Translations under genes and position numbers: made by a program
In this document: one piece after another, positions 1 through 8,349 of the stretch
How the letters are laid out: the number at the start of each line of letters is the position of its first letter
Position numbering within the stretch: position 1 is the stretch's first letter
The notes under the pieces: generated by a model
Told to the model about the DNA's origin: nothing
Database searches by the model: none
The model's input: the letters and a program-made list of their open reading frames with translations, nothing else
Source: Bradyrhizobium diazoefficiens
Lineage (GTDB): Bacteria > Pseudomonadota > Alphaproteobacteria > Rhizobiales > Xanthobacteraceae
DNA: 64,000 nt
Reading direction: 5' to 3'
Assembly: GCF_016612535.1 (NCBI RefSeq)
Contig: NZ_JAENXS010000002.1
Location: forward strand, 1,922,001-1,986,000

Positions 1-1
1 C

Positions 2-895
2 GCGCGCGTCCCCAATCCAACCGAAACATTCGGCAAGCAGGCCACGCCGTCGCTCTACGAGGCTATGTTCCGTGCGCCCGAGGCGGCGCTCTCGTCGATC
101 TCGCTCGACGGCATTGCGCTCGCATCGGCCTATACGCGATCGCGGTTGACCGGATGGACGGTCGCCGCCGGCGTCCCGGAGAGCTCGCTGATCGCCCCGC
201 TCTGGCGCAACATCGCGATCACCAGCCTGATCGGCGGCGTACTGCTGCTGATCGGCCTCACCTTTGCGGTCAGGATGGCGACCACGATCGCGCGCGGCGA
301 CATGCTGCACAATCTCCTGATCGAGGAGCTCAATCACCGCGTCAAGAACACGCTGGCCTTGATGCAGGCGATCGCGGTGCAGACCTTCCGCAGCGCAAGC
401 CGCGACGAGCGGACCAAGTTCGAGGGACGTCTCGGTGCGCTCGCCGAGGCGCATAATCTCCTCAGCCAGGAGAAGTGGGCAGGCTCGGAGCTGAAGGATG
501 TGGTCGTCCGTGTGCTCCAGCCGTTCCTGCTGAGCAATCCCGAACGCATCCGGATGGACGGCCCCACGGTCCCGCTGTCGCCGCGGCTCGCCGTGGTGCT
601 GTCGATGATCGTGCATGAGATCGCGACCAACGCCGCAAAATACGGCGCATTGTCAAACGAGACCGGCCGGGTGACGCTGGACTGGGAAGTCATTGCGGAC
701 GCGCCGAAGCCGCGACTGCGGCTGATCTGGGCCGAGATCGGTGGCCCGCCGGTGACGGCGCCGGTGCGGCGCGGCTTCGGCTCGCGCCTGATCGAGCGCA
801 GCGCGCGCGACCAGCTTGGCGGCGAGGCGACCGTCGACTTTCTGCCGCGCGGCGTGGTCTGCACGGTGATCTGCGCGCTGGACGAAAGGCAATGA
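2..895 (+). CDS. HWE-type sensor histidine kinase, C-terminal part (truncated by window start)
   Basis: The frame is open from base 2, so the N-terminus lies outside the window. The visible part has a probable membrane segment encoded near 205-275, then a dimerization/phospho-acceptor motif ELNHRVKNTLA at about 330-360. An N-box-like HEIATNAAKYG follows near 615-645, then a WAE motif near 730 and a GFGSRLIERS segment near 775. The combination of the LNHRVKN histidine motif and the WxE residues is diagnostic of the HWE/HisKA_2 kinases common in Rhizobiales. It probably autophosphorylates in response to a signal sensed by the missing periplasmic domain and signals to a response regulator not seen here. 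It ends 15 bp before the next gene, but a functional link is not implied. Confidence 0.85.
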   Translation, partial: ARVPNPTETFGKQATPSLYEAMFRAPEAALSSISLDGIALASAYTRSRLTGWTVAAGVPESSLIAPLWRNIAITSLIGGVLLLIGLTFAVRMATTIARGDMLHNLLIEELNHRVKNTLALMQAIAVQTFRSASRDERTKFEGRLGALAEAHNLLSQEKWAGSELKDVVVRVLQPFLLSNPERIRMDGPTVPLSPRLAVVLSMIVHEIATNAAKYGALSNETGRVTLDWEVIADAPKPRLRLIWAEIGGPPVTAPVRRGFGSRLIERSARDQLGGEATVDFLPRGVVCTVICALDERQ

Positions 896-910
896 AGCGG
901 GGACATCGGC

Positions 911-2047
911 ATGAAGATCACCAAGGTTCGAACCCACATCCTCGAAGCAAAGCTTTCGCAGCCCTTCGCCTATTCGCGTGCCTGGTACGACACCCGCACC
1001 GCGATGTTGGTCGAGATCGAGACCGACGCGGGCTTGACCGGTTGGGGCGAATGCTACGGGCCGGCGCGGATGAATGCGGCTGTGGTCGCAAACATTGCGT
1101 CTTGGCTGATCGGCGAGGACCCGCTGCGCACCGACGTGCTGTGGCAAACGATCTATGCGCGCCTGCGCGATCACGGCCAGAAGGGCGTCGTGATCCAGGG
1201 CCTGAGCGGCATCGACATCGCGCTGTGGGACATCAAGGGCAAGCATTTCGGCGTGCCCGCGTACCAGCTGCTCGGCGGCGCGGCACGCACCGAGATACAG
1301 GCCTATGCGACCGGGCTCTATCGGCGCAAATCGGGCGATCCGTTCAAATATCTTCCGGAGGAAGCGGCCGGCTATGTCGCGGAGGGATTCCGCGCCGTAA
1401 AGCTGAAGGTCGGCTTCGGCACCGCGGAGGATGCCGCAGTCACGCGCGCCGTGCGCGAGGCGATCGGCCCTGATGTCGCGCTGATGGTCGATGCCAACCA
1501 CGCCTATGACGCGGTCGCAGCGATCCGGCTCGGCCGGCTGATCGAACCCCACGACATTGGATGGTTCGAGGAGCCGGTGCCGCCGGAGGATGTTGCGGGC
1601 TGCCACGCGGTAAAATCTGCGCTGACGATTCCGATCGCCGGCGGCGAGTGCGAATTCACGCGCTTCGGCTTCCGCGACCTGTTCGCCTCGCACGCACTCG
1701 ACATCGCCCAGCCCGACACCTGCGCGGCCGGCGGCCTCACCGAATGCAAGAAGATCGCCGACATGAGCGAAGCATTCGGCATCCGCTACAATCCGCATGT
1801 CTGGGGCACTGGCATCGCGATCGCGGCTTCGCTTCAGCTCCTCGCCGTGCTGCCGTCGCACACGCCGAATTCGCTGACGCCGCTCGAGCCGCTGCTCGAA
1901 TTCGACCGCACCGAACATCCGATCCGGCAGGCGATCTTGAAAGAACCGATCGAGCACGTGAACGGCGTCGTGCGCGTGCCCGAAGGTCCAGGGCTCGGCA
2001 TCGAGATCGACCGCGATGCACTGGCGCGGTTTGCGGTGAGTACCTAG
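911..2047 (+). CDS. Mandelate racemase / muconate lactonizing enzyme family protein
   Basis: This 378-residue protein has the enolase-superfamily layout: an N-terminal capping domain (roughly residues 1-125) and a C-terminal barrel. Visible active-site elements are KLKVGFG (KxK-like lysine, about residue 165), the metal ligand region VDANHAYD (about 195), EEPV (about 220) and GGECEF (about 245). Members abstract a proton alpha to a carboxylate in sugar acids or aromatic acids; the substrate cannot be read from sequence. The start at 911 lies just downstream of GGGGACATCGGC, a usable ribosome-binding context. The stop overlaps the 3' end of the convergent ccdA gene by four bases. Confidence 0.88.
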   Translation: MKITKVRTHILEAKLSQPFAYSRAWYDTRTAMLVEIETDAGLTGWGECYGPARMNAAVVANIASWLIGEDPLRTDVLWQTIYARLRDHGQKGVVIQGLSGIDIALWDIKGKHFGVPAYQLLGGAARTEIQAYATGLYRRKSGDPFKYLPEEAAGYVAEGFRAVKLKVGFGTAEDAAVTRAVREAIGPDVALMVDANHAYDAVAAIRLGRLIEPHDIGWFEEPVPPEDVAGCHAVKSALTIPIAGGECEFTRFGFRDLFASHALDIAQPDTCAAGGLTECKKIADMSEAFGIRYNPHVWGTGIAIAASLQLLAVLPSHTPNSLTPLEPLLEFDRTEHPIRQAILKEPIEHVNGVVRVPEGPGLGIEIDRDALARFAVST

Positions 2048-2775
2048 CCGATCGTCTGCAACGCCGGAAACGTCTCCAGCAGCCAGATACTCACATTGGA
2101 AACCGCGCCGGTGAGGAAGCCGATGCCCGTGATGACCATCAGCACGCCCATGGCGCGCTCGACATTGACGAGGTGGCCCTTCATGCGCGCGAACAGTTTT
2201 GAGAACTGCTCGATCATCAGCGCCGCGACCAGGAAGGGAATGCCGAGGCCCGCCGAATAGACCGCGAGGAGCCCTGCGCCTTTCGTCACCGTTGATTCGG
2301 CGGCGGCGATCGAGAGGATCGCGGCGAGGATCGGACCGATGCAGGGCGTCCAGCCGAACGCGAAGGCGAGACCCATCACATAGGCGCCCCAGAGCCCGAC
2401 GGGCTTGGGCGCGGTCAGGCGGCCCTCGCGCATCAACAGGCCGATCCGCGTCAGGCCCAGGAAGTGCAGGCCCATGATGATGATGACGATCCCGGCGAGG
2501 ATCGACAGCTCGGCCGACCAGGCCCGGATCAGCCCACCGACCAACGAGGCGCTGGCGCCGAGCGCCACGAACACGGTGGAGAAGCCGAGCACGAACAGCA
2601 GCGCCGCCATCATGATCGCGCGCTTCGAGGCCGAAGCGGACTCGTCGCTCTCGACATGCTCGATCGTGGCGCCGGTGAGGTAGATCAGATAGGGCGGAAC
2701 CAGGGGCAGGACGCACGGCGAGAGGAAGCTGACGAGGCCGGCGATCAGCGCCGCCGTAATCGAAACATTTTGCAT
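2044..2775 (-). CDS. ccdA: Cytochrome c biogenesis protein CcdA (DsbD-type thiol-disulfide transmembrane protein)
   Basis: The 243-residue, six-helix membrane protein carries the two characteristic cysteine motifs SFLSPCVLPL (about residues 17-26) and FGWTPCIGP (about residue 140). CcdA passes electrons from cytoplasmic thioredoxin across the inner membrane to keep periplasmic apocytochrome c cysteines reduced for heme attachment. Its presence fits an organism with many c-type cytochromes, including FixO and FixP encoded later in the window, although it is not adjacent to other ccm genes. It is convergent with, and overlaps by four bases, the enolase-superfamily gene. Confidence 0.9.
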   Translation of the reverse strand: MQNVSITAALIAGLVSFLSPCVLPLVPPYLIYLTGATIEHVESDESASASKRAIMMAALLFVLGFSTVFVALGASASLVGGLIRAWSAELSILAGIVIIIMGLHFLGLTRIGLLMREGRLTAPKPVGLWGAYVMGLAFAFGWTPCIGPILAAILSIAAAESTVTKGAGLLAVYSAGLGIPFLVAALMIEQFSKLFARMKGHLVNVERAMGVLMVITGIGFLTGAVSNVSIWLLETFPALQTIG

Positions 2776-2880
2776 GGTATAGTCGGAGCCATCCCGGGCC
2801 CTCGGACTGGGCGCGGGGAATGCGCACGGAACCGGAGCCGAACCGGTTCTGGTGTAGCCGATGCCGGGGAATGCGCAACA

Positions 2881-2908
2881 GAGGCGCGATCAAAGAGGCG
2901 CGATCAAA
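2881..2908. repeat. Tandem 14-bp direct repeat
   Basis: GAGGCGCGATCAAA occurs twice, head to tail, at 2881-2894 and 2895-2908. It lies in the gap upstream of the minus-strand ccdA and next to a long palindrome. No known binding site is recognised. Confidence 0.6.
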
Positions 2909-2919
2909 CCAGGGCTCCT

Positions 2920-2955
2920 CCCGATGCCGTCTGTGATCACAGATACGGCATCGGG
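2920..2955. promoter_or_regulatory. 36-bp near-perfect palindrome with TGTGATCACA core
   Basis: Outer arms CCCGATGCCGT (2920-2930) and ACGGCATCGGG (2945-2955) are perfectly complementary. They flank a 12-bp perfect palindrome CTGTGATCACAG (2931-2942) with a 2-base bulge. It sits between the small hypothetical gene and ccdA, both on the minus strand. It could be a strong RNA hairpin terminating the upstream gene, or an operator. There is no following T-run on the minus strand, so classic rho-independent termination is not supported. The core is not a canonical CRP site because the spacer is absent. Confidence 0.5.
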
Positions 2956-2964
2956 ACGCGCACA

Positions 2965-2986
2965 AATCTCGCCAAAAAGCGAGATT
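2965..2986. other. Small hairpin, 8-bp stem
   Basis: AATCTCGC (2965-2972) and GCGAGATT (2979-2986) form a perfect 8-bp stem with a CAAAAA loop, immediately after the minus-strand small gene ending at 2998. It may act as a transcript 3' hairpin; there is no T-tract. Confidence 0.4.
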
Positions 2987-2997
2987 CGGCGGCGCAG

Positions 2998-3264
2998 CTA
3001 CTTCACCACGCGGAGCAGCGGACGCCGGGGCTGGTCCTGCGTCTGCTTGGAGGGGGGCAGCGGTTCGCTGGCAGCGCTCCGCAGCATTTCGTCGCACAGC
3101 GCCTTGAGGTCGGCGCTGTCAATTCCTTTGAGCTTCATCCGCACATCGAGGATGACGATCGAGAGCAGCTCAGCCGACTCGCGGTTGTTGCTCTCGTTGA
3201 GAACCTTGCGGCACTCCTCGAGCGTCTCAAGCACCGACTGCAGCTGTTCGTCTGAATGCGACAC
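2998..3264 (-). CDS. Small conserved-looking hypothetical protein
   Basis: No family is recognised. The product is 88 residues from a GTG start at 3264, which follows GGAAAGA at suitable spacing; an upstream in-frame GTG at 3345 would give 115 residues with a low-complexity leader. The body (SDEQLQSVLETLEECRKVL and on) is rich in charged helical residues and has spaced leucines, suggesting a small soluble helical or coiled protein, with a basic proline-rich tail. It lies alone between ccdA and a LysR gene. Base composition and codon use look native. Confidence 0.6.
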   Translation of the reverse strand: MSHSDEQLQSVLETLEECRKVLNESNNRESAELLSIVILDVRMKLKGIDSADLKALCDEMLRSAASEPLPPSKQTQDQPRRPLLRVVK

Positions 3265-3764
3265 CGGCGTTCTTTCCGTTAATTCGGGCTGCGAGATGCG
3301 CTTGGAACGATCCCCTCGGCCCCCAAAGAGGCCCAAGGATAGCACGAGGAGTCCGTGCCCTCGAATGCGATTTCAATCTGTTTCTGCGTCGAGACCGCGG
3401 TTCCGGACGGCATCGCTACGCGGCGCAAGTCGGAACGGTCAAAGGCGGAACGGTCAAAGGCGAAACGATTAGAGATGAAACGCTCAAGCAGGCGCGATCG
3501 ATCCACCCCATGAGCGCGCGCGACATTTCGCACGCCACCGTCAGGCCCACATGGACCCGGCAATCCCGCAGCCATTTCGAGGCTCGCAACGGAACGCACG
3601 CGTACCCCTCTTCCGGGCAACGATCGGCCCGATTCCCAATCCCAGACTTACTCAAATACCACTTCAGGCGCGGTAAGTATGGCGTTCAAAACTCACCGTC
3701 CCCAACCCGTCGTGGTTGTGGTTTCTGCTAGATTCTGCCAGTTTAGCGACCCGAAGGGACTTGT
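3265..3764. other. Intergenic region upstream of LysR gene, with short tandem repeats
   Basis: About 500 bases hold no convincing gene. The unit GGAACGGTCAAAGGC is repeated perfectly at 3432-3446 and 3447-3461 and followed by degenerate copies (GAAACGATTAGAG, then ATGAAACGCTCAAG) to about 3487. This region includes the divergent promoters for the small hypothetical gene and the LysR gene. LysR proteins often bind their own upstream region, but no clear T-N11-A palindrome was identified. Confidence 0.5.
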
Positions 3765-4814
3765 ATGCACTCCTTGGCGGAAAGGGGCGTTCCGCTGGAG
3801 GAACGCCTGAAAACAAATATCAGCGGCCTCTCGGACTGGGATGCGGCCCGCATATTCCTGGAAGTCGTTCGACGCGGCAGTTTCCGCTCGGCGGCTGAGC
3901 GCTTGTCGCTGTCGATCAACGCCGTCCGCCGGCGGATCGATGATTTCGAGCGCCAGACCGGCACCACCCTGTTCACGCGCGACGTCCACGGCACCCATCT
4001 CACCGATGAAGGCGCGCTGGTGGTCTCCGCCGTCGAGCGCATGGAGGCGGCTGCCTTCGACGTGCTGCGCGCCAGTGATTCGACGGCCAACGCCCTCACC
4101 GGTGAGGTCCGCGTCGCCATCACCGAGGGATTGGGTACGTTCTGGCTCGCCCCGCGGCTGGTGGAATTCCAGCAGGCCTATCCGAATATTCTGGTCGACC
4201 TGCATTGCGCGATGCGCTCGGCCGACGTCTCCCGCCATGAGGCCGACGTCGCCATCCATCTGTCGCGACCCTCGGCGCTTGACGTCAAGCTGGTGCGGCT
4301 CGGCCGCATGCACCTGATGTTCTGGGCCTCCAGGAGTTACGTCGAGAAATATGGCGCGCCGCGCACCGCGGCGGAATTGATCAAGCACCGCCTGGTGCTG
4401 CAATTCGCCGATCAGATCGCCGCCAAGGAGACCTTCGAGAGCTTCTTCCCGGGCGTTCCGGAACGTGACCTTCTGGTCATGAAGACCAACGTCTCAAGCG
4501 CCAACTACTGGGCTGTCGCGAATGGCGCCGGAATCGGCGTATTCCCGAGCTATGCCATTGCGCTTGGCGGGAAGTTGATTCCACTGGAGGTCGAGTTGAA
4601 CCGACCGCTGGATATCTGGTTGTCCTACCATGCTGGTAGCGGCCGGATTCCACGCGTGCGGCACATGATTGACTGGCTGATCGAGGCTTTCAATCCGGCT
4701 CGCTTCCCGTGGTTTAAGGAAGAGTTCGTGCACCCGCATGAATTCAAGGACTCGTATATGGGCGAACCCCTGACCCAGCTCTTCGGGGGATTTTCAACCG
4801 AAGAACAAAGGTGA
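3765..4814 (+). CDS. LysR-family transcriptional regulator
   Basis: The 349-residue protein has an N-terminal winged helix-turn-helix (about residues 25-85, with ARIFLEVVRRGSFRSAAERL and the recognition helix SLSINAVRRRIDDFE) and a C-terminal periplasmic-binding-like effector domain. It is about 20-30 residues longer at the N-terminus than typical LysR proteins. The ATG at 3765 follows AAGGGAC. Its stop is interleaved with the downstream XRE regulator start region, so the two are probably co-transcribed. The ligand and targets are unknown, since no catabolic gene is divergently encoded. Confidence 0.85.
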   Translation: MHSLAERGVPLEERLKTNISGLSDWDAARIFLEVVRRGSFRSAAERLSLSINAVRRRIDDFERQTGTTLFTRDVHGTHLTDEGALVVSAVERMEAAAFDVLRASDSTANALTGEVRVAITEGLGTFWLAPRLVEFQQAYPNILVDLHCAMRSADVSRHEADVAIHLSRPSALDVKLVRLGRMHLMFWASRSYVEKYGAPRTAAELIKHRLVLQFADQIAAKETFESFFPGVPERDLLVMKTNVSSANYWAVANGAGIGVFPSYAIALGGKLIPLEVELNRPLDIWLSYHAGSGRIPRVRHMIDWLIEAFNPARFPWFKEEFVHPHEFKDSYMGEPLTQLFGGFSTEEQR

Positions 4815-4822
4815 AAACGAAA

Positions 4823-5215
4823 ATGAAAGCAGCGGCGAAGAGAATGAAGCAGCGCAGTGCCGGCAAGCCGGACATTGAGCTGGGCAAGCGGATCCGTCTG
4901 CGGCGCGTCGAGATGAAAATCTCGCAGGCCGAGCTGGGCGAAAAGCTCGGCGTCAGCTTCCAGCAGGTCCAGAAATACGAGAAGGGCGTCAATCGCGTTG
5001 GCGCGGCTCGGCTTCAGCAGATCGCCACCGCCCTCGATGTGCCCGTGACCTTCTTCTATGACGGCGACAACAAGGCGCGCGAAGTCGAGAGCCTCCTGTT
5101 CCTGGACTCCGCCTTCAGCCTCCGCCTGCTGCGCGCCTACAGCAAGATCAAGGATCAGACGGTGCAGCGTCAGCTCGTCTCCCTGATGGAATCGATCGCG
5201 GCGAACGAAGCCTGA
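4823..5215 (+). CDS. XRE-family helix-turn-helix regulator
   Basis: The 130-residue protein has an N-terminal basic stretch followed by a classic Cro/CI-type HTH (about residues 17-72: IRLRRVEMKISQAELGEKLGVS, then QQVQKYEKGVNRV) and a short helical C-terminal domain. Such two-part proteins are widespread in Rhizobiales as chromosomal regulators. The start is taken at ATG 4823, preceded by AAAGGTGA. A GTG at 4811 overlapping the LysR stop is an in-frame alternative adding four residues. Overlap with the LysR gene suggests translational coupling. Confidence 0.85.
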   Translation: MKAAAKRMKQRSAGKPDIELGKRIRLRRVEMKISQAELGEKLGVSFQQVQKYEKGVNRVGAARLQQIATALDVPVTFFYDGDNKAREVESLLFLDSAFSLRLLRAYSKIKDQTVQRQLVSLMESIAANEA

Positions 5216-5249
5216 GCCGATCAACGGCCTGGCCTTCACGGCCGATGTT

Positions 5250-5283
5250 CAATCCGCCGCGTCACGGAGACGCGGCCGGATTG
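5250..5283. terminator. Hairpin after XRE gene
   Basis: CAATCCGCCGCGTC pairs with GACGCGGCCGGATTG (one bulged G) around an ACGGA loop, 34 bp after the XRE stop. There is no immediate T-run, so it may assist the stronger terminator at 5360. Confidence 0.45.
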
Positions 5284-5359
5284 GGCGAGGCCTGATTGGA
5301 TCAGACTGACTGGATCGGATTTGGCCTGCGCGCAACCTGCGCGCGGCCTTCCATTTTTG

Positions 5360-5383
5360 GGCGGCTTGGCCGCCTCTTTTTTT
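5360..5383 (+). terminator. Rho-independent terminator
   Basis: The stem GGCGGC/GCCGCC with a TTG loop is followed by TC and a run of seven T residues on the plus strand, 145 bp beyond the XRE gene. This is a canonical intrinsic terminator for the LysR-XRE transcript. Confidence 0.7.
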
Positions 5384-5595
5384 GGGCATTTTGTTGCCTC
5401 TCGTCGCGGTTTTCGCGAACCCGTCCCAATCTTGGTGCGACCTAATCGAGAGCCTCCGCACTGGACGTGCTGGAGGCCTTGATGCGCCGTGCTTAATGGG
5501 ACCGCAACCCTGATGCCCTAGCTTCCCGCCGATTCCGTGAATCGGCGCGCGCAGCACGGCGGCCGGGAATTGCCTCTTTGGGGAAGACCAGACAG
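5384..5595. other. Intergenic region upstream of L,D-transpeptidase gene
   Basis: This is the remainder of a gap of about 380 bases. It presumably contains the transpeptidase promoter; no clear conserved box or gene was found. Confidence 0.4.
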
Positions 5596-6963
5596 ATGTC
5601 GAAACGCCATGCCGTGATCATTGCCGTGGGCCTCCTCACCAGCGCGTCCGCGCTCGCGCAGACCGAGATCACGGGCCAGGCCGGCCCCAAGTCCAACACC
5701 TTGTCCGGCACCTCTTCCGCTGCCCCGTCCGGCACAGTGCCGACAGCCGCCAGCCCGGCCCACGCTGCCGCCCCCAAAACCGCGGCACCGGCGTCGATCG
5801 CCGAGAGCCGCTCCGCCGCAGCGCTCGCACTGACGCATGAGCCAACCTATGACGAAGGCACCGCCCAGCGGATCAAGGACGCCGCGTTGAGCTATTCCGA
5901 TCTCGCAGTGCGCGGCGGCTGGCCGACGATCCCCGCGGACGCCAAATTCGCGCTCGGCATCCAGGGCGCTAACGACGACCTCCTGCGCAAGCGGCTGATC
6001 CTCTCTGGCGACCTCGCCGCCGACAAGGCGAGCGGCGCCTTCGACCAGGATCTCACGGACGGCGTGAAACGCTTCCAGGCCCGCCACGGTCTTGCGCCGA
6101 CCGGCATGATGACGCCGCGGACGCTGGCGGCGATGAATGTGCCGGTGCAGAAGCGCATCAAACAGCTCGAGGCCTCGCTCGAGCGGCTCGAAAACACCAA
6201 TTTCGGCTTCGGCCCGCGCTATGTCGTGGTCAACATCCCGGCAGCCTTCGCCGAAGCGGTCGAGAACGACGTCGTGGTGCGGCGCTATCGCGTCATCGTC
6301 GGCAAGACCGAAAAGCCCTCGCCGACCCTGACGGCCCAGATCACCGGTGTTGTGCTCAATCCCACCTGGACGGTGCCGTCCTCGATCGCCAAGACCGAAA
6401 TCTCCGCGCATATGCGCAAGGATCCGACCTATCTGTCGCGCATGCACATGGAGGTGCTCGACGGCCACGACAGTCCGATCGATCCGCATTCGGTCGACTG
6501 GTCGGGCACGCACACGCCGAACTTCACCGTGCGCCAGCAGAACGGCACCTTCAACGCGCTCGGTGCGGTCAAGATCGACATGCCGAACTCCTATTCGGTC
6601 TATATGCACGACACCAATCAGCGCAATCTGTTCAGCGACGACTATCGCTTCGATTCCCACGGCTGCTCCCGCGTCGACAATGTGCGCGATCTCGCCGCCT
6701 GGCTGCTCAAGGACCAGCCGAAATGGACCCGCGCCGCGATCGACGCGGACATCGCGACCGGGCAGCATCAGGAGGTCGCGATGGCGAAGAAAGTGCCGGT
6801 GGCCTGGATCTACCTCACGGCCTGGATGACCAGGGACCAGACCATCCAGTTCCGCAACGACATCTATAACCAGGACGAGCAGTTGCTGGAGGCCACCGCC
6901 GAAGAGGCCGCCTTCTTCAGCAATGCCGGCAACCATCCGCTGACCGCGCATATGGCGCAGTAG
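5596..6963 (+). CDS. L,D-transpeptidase (YkuD) with peptidoglycan-binding domain, YcbB-like
   Basis: The product is exported: a basic N-terminus plus a hydrophobic stretch ending in ALAQ (about residues 1-22) is a signal peptide. An Ala/Pro/Ser-rich linker (to about 75) follows, then a peptidoglycan-binding domain (about 155-185, VKRFQARHGLAPTGMMTPRTL) and a YkuD catalytic domain with the SHGCSRVDN motif (Cys about residue 357). It would crosslink peptidoglycan via 3-3 bonds or attach envelope proteins. The ATG at 5596 is preferred over an in-frame TTG at 5578 because it begins directly at the signal peptide. Ser replaces the more usual Ile/Val in the HGCxR motif. Confidence 0.88.
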   Translation: MSKRHAVIIAVGLLTSASALAQTEITGQAGPKSNTLSGTSSAAPSGTVPTAASPAHAAAPKTAAPASIAESRSAAALALTHEPTYDEGTAQRIKDAALSYSDLAVRGGWPTIPADAKFALGIQGANDDLLRKRLILSGDLAADKASGAFDQDLTDGVKRFQARHGLAPTGMMTPRTLAAMNVPVQKRIKQLEASLERLENTNFGFGPRYVVVNIPAAFAEAVENDVVVRRYRVIVGKTEKPSPTLTAQITGVVLNPTWTVPSSIAKTEISAHMRKDPTYLSRMHMEVLDGHDSPIDPHSVDWSGTHTPNFTVRQQNGTFNALGAVKIDMPNSYSVYMHDTNQRNLFSDDYRFDSHGCSRVDNVRDLAAWLLKDQPKWTRAAIDADIATGQHQEVAMAKKVPVAWIYLTAWMTRDQTIQFRNDIYNQDEQLLEATAEEAAFFSNAGNHPLTAHMAQ

Positions 6964-7071
6964 GCATGCAATCGCGGCACGGGCGGATGCAAAGCCCACC
7001 GCCCTGCCGCGGTTGACCCGGGCCTTGCCCCGGCCGCACATTGCACCTCGCCAGAGACAAGCGAGCGCGCG

Positions 7072-7887
7072 ATGCCTGACCTCTCCAACGAAACCTCCTA
7101 CGCCGACGGCAAGATCCTCACGCAGGCCAAGAGCGGCGTCGGCGTGATCACCTTCAACAATCCCGACAAGCACAACGCGATGTCGCTGGAGATGTGGGAA
7201 GGATTTGGCGAGGCACTGACGAACCTGCGCGACGACGAGACGGTGCGTGTCGTGATTATGCGGGGCGCGGGCGGCAAGGCGTTCGTGTCCGGCGCCGATA
7301 TCAGCCAGTTCGAGAAGACGCGTCACAACGCGGCCGCATCCGAAGAATATGGAAAACGCAGCGCCGCCCAGCGCGCGCTGCTCGCCGACTACCCGAAGCC
7401 GACGATCGCCTGCATCCATGGCTTTTGTCTCGGCGGTGGCATGCAAGTCGCGATGCTCGCCGACATCCGCATCGCCGCGCATGACAGCCAGTTCGGCATT
7501 CCTGCCGCCAGGCTCGGCATCGCCTACGGCTATGACGGCCTGCGTCACCTGGTGTCGCTGGTCGGCCCGTCCTGGGCGCGACTGCTGATGTACACGGGCA
7601 TGCGCATCGATTCCGCCGAGGCGCTGCGCATTGGCCTTGTCGAACGCGTGATCCCGGACGACCAGCTCTGGGGCGAGACCATGGCGATTGCGGAGACGAT
7701 CTCGCAGAACGCGCCACTCGCGATCAAGGCCGCCAAGATCACCATTGCAGAGGTGCTGAAGGACGAGAGCGCACGCGACATGGGTGCGATCAAGGCGGTC
7801 GGCACGGCCTGCATGGACAGCTCGGATTTCCGCGAGGGCCGGCAGGCTTTCATGGAAAAGCGCAAGCCGCTATTTTCGGGGAAGTGA
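7072..7887 (+). CDS. Enoyl-CoA hydratase/isomerase family protein
   Basis: This 271-residue crotonase-fold protein has the oxyanion-hole segments GKAFVSGADIS (about residue 69) and GFCLGGGMQVAM (about residue 118). GIPAARLGI provides one acidic-residue region of the family, but the second catalytic Glu is not obvious. It probably hydrates or isomerizes an acyl-CoA in the cytoplasm. It is single-gene spaced, with no beta-oxidation partner adjacent, so the substrate is open. Confidence 0.88.
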   Translation: MPDLSNETSYADGKILTQAKSGVGVITFNNPDKHNAMSLEMWEGFGEALTNLRDDETVRVVIMRGAGGKAFVSGADISQFEKTRHNAAASEEYGKRSAAQRALLADYPKPTIACIHGFCLGGGMQVAMLADIRIAAHDSQFGIPAARLGIAYGYDGLRHLVSLVGPSWARLLMYTGMRIDSAEALRIGLVERVIPDDQLWGETMAIAETISQNAPLAIKAAKITIAEVLKDESARDMGAIKAVGTACMDSSDFREGRQAFMEKRKPLFSGK

Positions 7888-8021
7888 TGCTGAAGCAAGT
7901 AGGCAAAGGCAAGCGAAGCTGAACCTTCATTCACCAAGATTAAATTCCTCGCCGCCCGGCGCTGCGATAGCAACCAATTGATCTGCCGCAAGTTCTCCCG
8001 CCACCAACGAGGGAGATCGCG

Positions 8022-8306
8022 ATGAAACTCAAACTTGCTGTTCTTGGTCTGGCTGCCCTGTGCAGCGCTGCGCTGGCGTCGGGACAAGCGCTCGCGGCGA
8101 TGCCCAATGGCATTCCGCAAGCCGACAAGGTCGCAAGCGGCCCGGCTGCGAATGTCGATCAGGTGCGCATGGTCTGCAACGCCTGGGGCCGCTGCTGGTG
8201 GCGTCCGAATTATTATGGCGCCTACGGTTACTATGGCGGCCCGCGACGCTTCTACGGTTACGGCCCCCGTTGGGGCTGGGGCCATCGCCACTGGCGCCGC
8301 TGGTAA
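8022..8306 (+). CDS. Small secreted Gly/Tyr/Arg-rich protein
   Basis: The 94-residue protein starts at an ATG preceded by GAGGGAGATCGCG. Residues 1-26 form a signal peptide (hydrophobic core ending GQALA). The mature part has a CNAWGRCWW segment and a tail rich in Gly, Tyr, Trp, Arg and His (YGYYGG, YGYGPRWGWGHRHWRRW). Short proteins like this are common in Bradyrhizobium and Rhodopseudomonas, with no assigned function. It is followed immediately by an intrinsic terminator, indicating a monocistronic gene. Confidence 0.75.
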   Translation: MKLKLAVLGLAALCSAALASGQALAAMPNGIPQADKVASGPAANVDQVRMVCNAWGRCWWRPNYYGAYGYYGGPRRFYGYGPRWGWGHRHWRRW

Positions 8307-8312
8307 AATGCG

Positions 8313-8337
8313 AAGGGGGCTGCGAGGCCCCTTTTTC
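8313..8337 (+). terminator. Rho-independent terminator of the small secreted protein gene
   Basis: GGGGC (8316-8320) pairs with GCCCC (8327-8331), extended by flanking AA/TT pairs, and is followed by TTTTTCTT. It lies 7 bp past the stop codon. Confidence 0.75.
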
Positions 8338-8349
8338 TTGTAGCAGCCG

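Noticed and set aside
653..3097. An 814-codon minus-strand frame
   Set aside because: It overlaps the histidine kinase, the enolase-superfamily gene and ccdA, and has no recognisable domain; it is a composition artefact.
5518..7548. A 676-codon minus-strand frame opposite the L,D-transpeptidase
   Set aside because: It is antisense to two well-supported genes and has no domain or signal.
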